This document shows positions 6,356 through 7,044 of a stretch of DNA of 7,044 bases, one piece after another; position 1 is the stretch's first letter; every line of letters starts with the position of its first letter. A program made the position numbers and the translations under genes. Location of the stretch: contig JAJYPA010000438.1 of assembly GCA_021795795.1 (NCBI GenBank), positions 1-7,044 on the forward strand. The letters run 5' to 3'. Origin of the DNA: Pseudomonadota bacterium. Its GTDB lineage: Bacteria; Pseudomonadota; Gammaproteobacteria; Halothiobacillales; Halothiobacillaceae. Under the pieces are notes generated by a model. That model saw only the letters and a list, made by a program, of their open reading frames with translations, searched no databases and was not told the DNA's origin.

Positions 6356-7044
6356 ATGGAACTGCAATCCCTCTTTCACCGGGTTATCGGCCTGGATGTT
6401 CATCAGGCCCAGGTCACCGCCTGTGCCATTCTCACGGACCCTGACGGAAACGTTACGATCGAGCGCCGACAATTTGGTGCTTTTCAGAAGGACCGGAAGA
6501 CATTGGCCCTGTGGTGTGCCTCCCATCGGCCCGATACGGTGGTTGTGGTCATGGAGAGCACCGGGATCTACTGGAAAAGTCCCTATGCGGCCCTGGAAAA
6601 GGTGGGGATCCAGGCACAGGTCGTGAACGCCAGGCACGTCAAACAGGTCCCCGGTCGCAAGACCGATGTTGGGGATGCAGAGTGGCTCGCCACCCTGGCT
6701 CAAGCCGGACTGCTGCGGGGCTCCTTTGTTCCCCCGGCACAACTGCGGGAGCTGCGACTGATCGCCCGACAGCGGCAAAAGCTGGTGGGTATGCTCTCAT
6801 CGGAGAAAAACCGCCTGCACAAGGTGCTGACCGATGGCGGAATTCGACTGGGGGTGGTGGTCAGCGATATCCATGGGCAATCGGCCCGGCCCATGATCCA
6901 GGCCCTGATTCAGGGGAAGTCCCCCGGAGGCCGTACTCCGACTGGCCAGCCGACGGCTCAAAGCCAGCCAGGAGGAGATCCTGGATGCCCTGCAAGGCGA
7001 GTTGAGTGCCAGTCACCGCTTTGTCCTGGACGAGACGCTCCGCC
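6356..7044 (+). CDS. IS110-family DEDD transposase, frameshifted and cut by the right edge
   Basis: The transposase starts at ATG 6356 with GGAGA nine bases upstream. The RuvC-like DEDD domain is complete: VIGLDVHQAQ (Asp14), VVMESTGIYW (Glu67) and GRKTDVGDAEW (Asp104, Asp107). The conserved NARHVKQVPGRKTD block and the coiled-coil-like segment RELRLIARQRQKLVGM, then SSEKNRLHKVL, follow. IS110 enzymes recombine DNA using bridge RNA guides and a C-terminal serine-containing domain, which is not in the window. At residues 188-191 the frame turns into unrelated Pro/Gly-rich sequence. Removing one C from the five-C run at 6921-6925 restores KSPEAVLRLASRRLKASQEE and an open frame to the right edge. 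Without that correction the frame stays open to base 7044 but is not transposase-like. Confidence 0.9.
   Translation, partial: MELQSLFHRVIGLDVHQAQVTACAILTDPDGNVTIERRQFGAFQKDRKTLALWCASHRPDTVVVVMESTGIYWKSPYAALEKVGIQAQVVNARHVKQVPGRKTDVGDAEWLATLAQAGLLRGSFVPPAQLRELRLIARQRQKLVGMLSSEKNRLHKVLTDGGIRLGVVVSDIHGQSARPMIQALIQGKSPGGRTPTGQPTAQSQPGGDPGCPARRVECQSPLCPGRDAP

Larger units (their letters stand above)
6018..7044 (+). mobile_element. IS110-family insertion sequence, left part, right end outside the window
   Basis: The element is identified by its DEDD transposase (6356 onward) preceded by about 340 bases without a convincing gene. IS110-family elements lack obvious terminal inverted repeats and usually make little or no target duplication, so the left boundary cannot be fixed from one copy. 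It lies somewhere between the dinB stop at 6017 and about 6120, where stem-loops begin. The right end is beyond base 7044. Confidence 0.7.

Noticed and set aside
6014..6778. 254-codon minus-strand open frame over the IS110 region
   Set aside because: It is antisense to the DEDD transposase with no recognised domain over most of its length. Only its last 23 codons were kept as a possible remnant.
6511..7005. 164-codon plus-strand frame inside the transposase
   Set aside because: It is an alternative frame of the real transposase, Gly/Arg/Pro-rich and without any motif. The catalytic residues are in the 6356 frame.
1..7044. CRISPR arrays, tRNA or rRNA genes
   Set aside because: No regularly spaced repeats, no tRNA-like cloverleaf with a T-loop GTTCRA pattern, and no rRNA signature sequences were seen on either strand.

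Overview
The window looks like accessory DNA from a moderately GC-rich proteobacterium. The housekeeping-type genes (paiB-like, isonitrile hydratase-like, dinB) and the IS110 transposase are GC-rich, and an acidophile such as Acidithiobacillus would fit. That placement is an impression from sequence style and was not tested. One large gene on the left is strikingly AT-rich: bases 721-780 contain 17 G+C of 60, against 43 of 60 at bases 5221-5280. It is therefore probably a recent import.

Layout, left to right. Bases 1-410 hold no convincing gene, only a short open frame cut by the left edge. Bases 411-2834 (minus strand) encode an 807-residue protein with an N-terminal SIR2 domain, a central P-loop NTPase and a long helical C-terminal part. 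This is the architecture of SIR2-STAND antiphage defence proteins, and the gene has its own ribosome-binding site and a perfect -10 box. Bases 2835-3103 carry two tiny minus-strand frames that look like debris. Bases 3104-4467 (minus strand) are a two-gene operon: a PaiB-type FMN-binding split-barrel protein, then an isonitrile hydratase-like DJ-1/PfpI enzyme, joined by an ATGA start/stop overlap. Bases 4468-4774 separate this operon from the divergent dinB.

dinB (DNA polymerase IV, plus strand, from 4775) has all its catalytic motifs but is frameshifted near codon 360. The missing C-terminus, including a beta-clamp-binding QLNLL motif, continues in another frame to 6017. After it comes about 340 bases without a convincing gene, rich in stem-loops, then an IS110-family DEDD transposase (6356 to the right edge), also frameshifted near codon 190 by an apparent extra C. 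The structured DNA upstream of the transposase is where IS110-group elements encode their bridge RNA, so it is flagged as a candidate.

The genes do not form one pathway. The SIR2-NTPase gene is a stand-alone defence candidate, paiB-inhA is a small metabolic or regulatory operon, and dinB is a translesion polymerase next to an inserted IS. The two apparent single-C insertions in genes of otherwise intact appearance raise the question of sequencing error.
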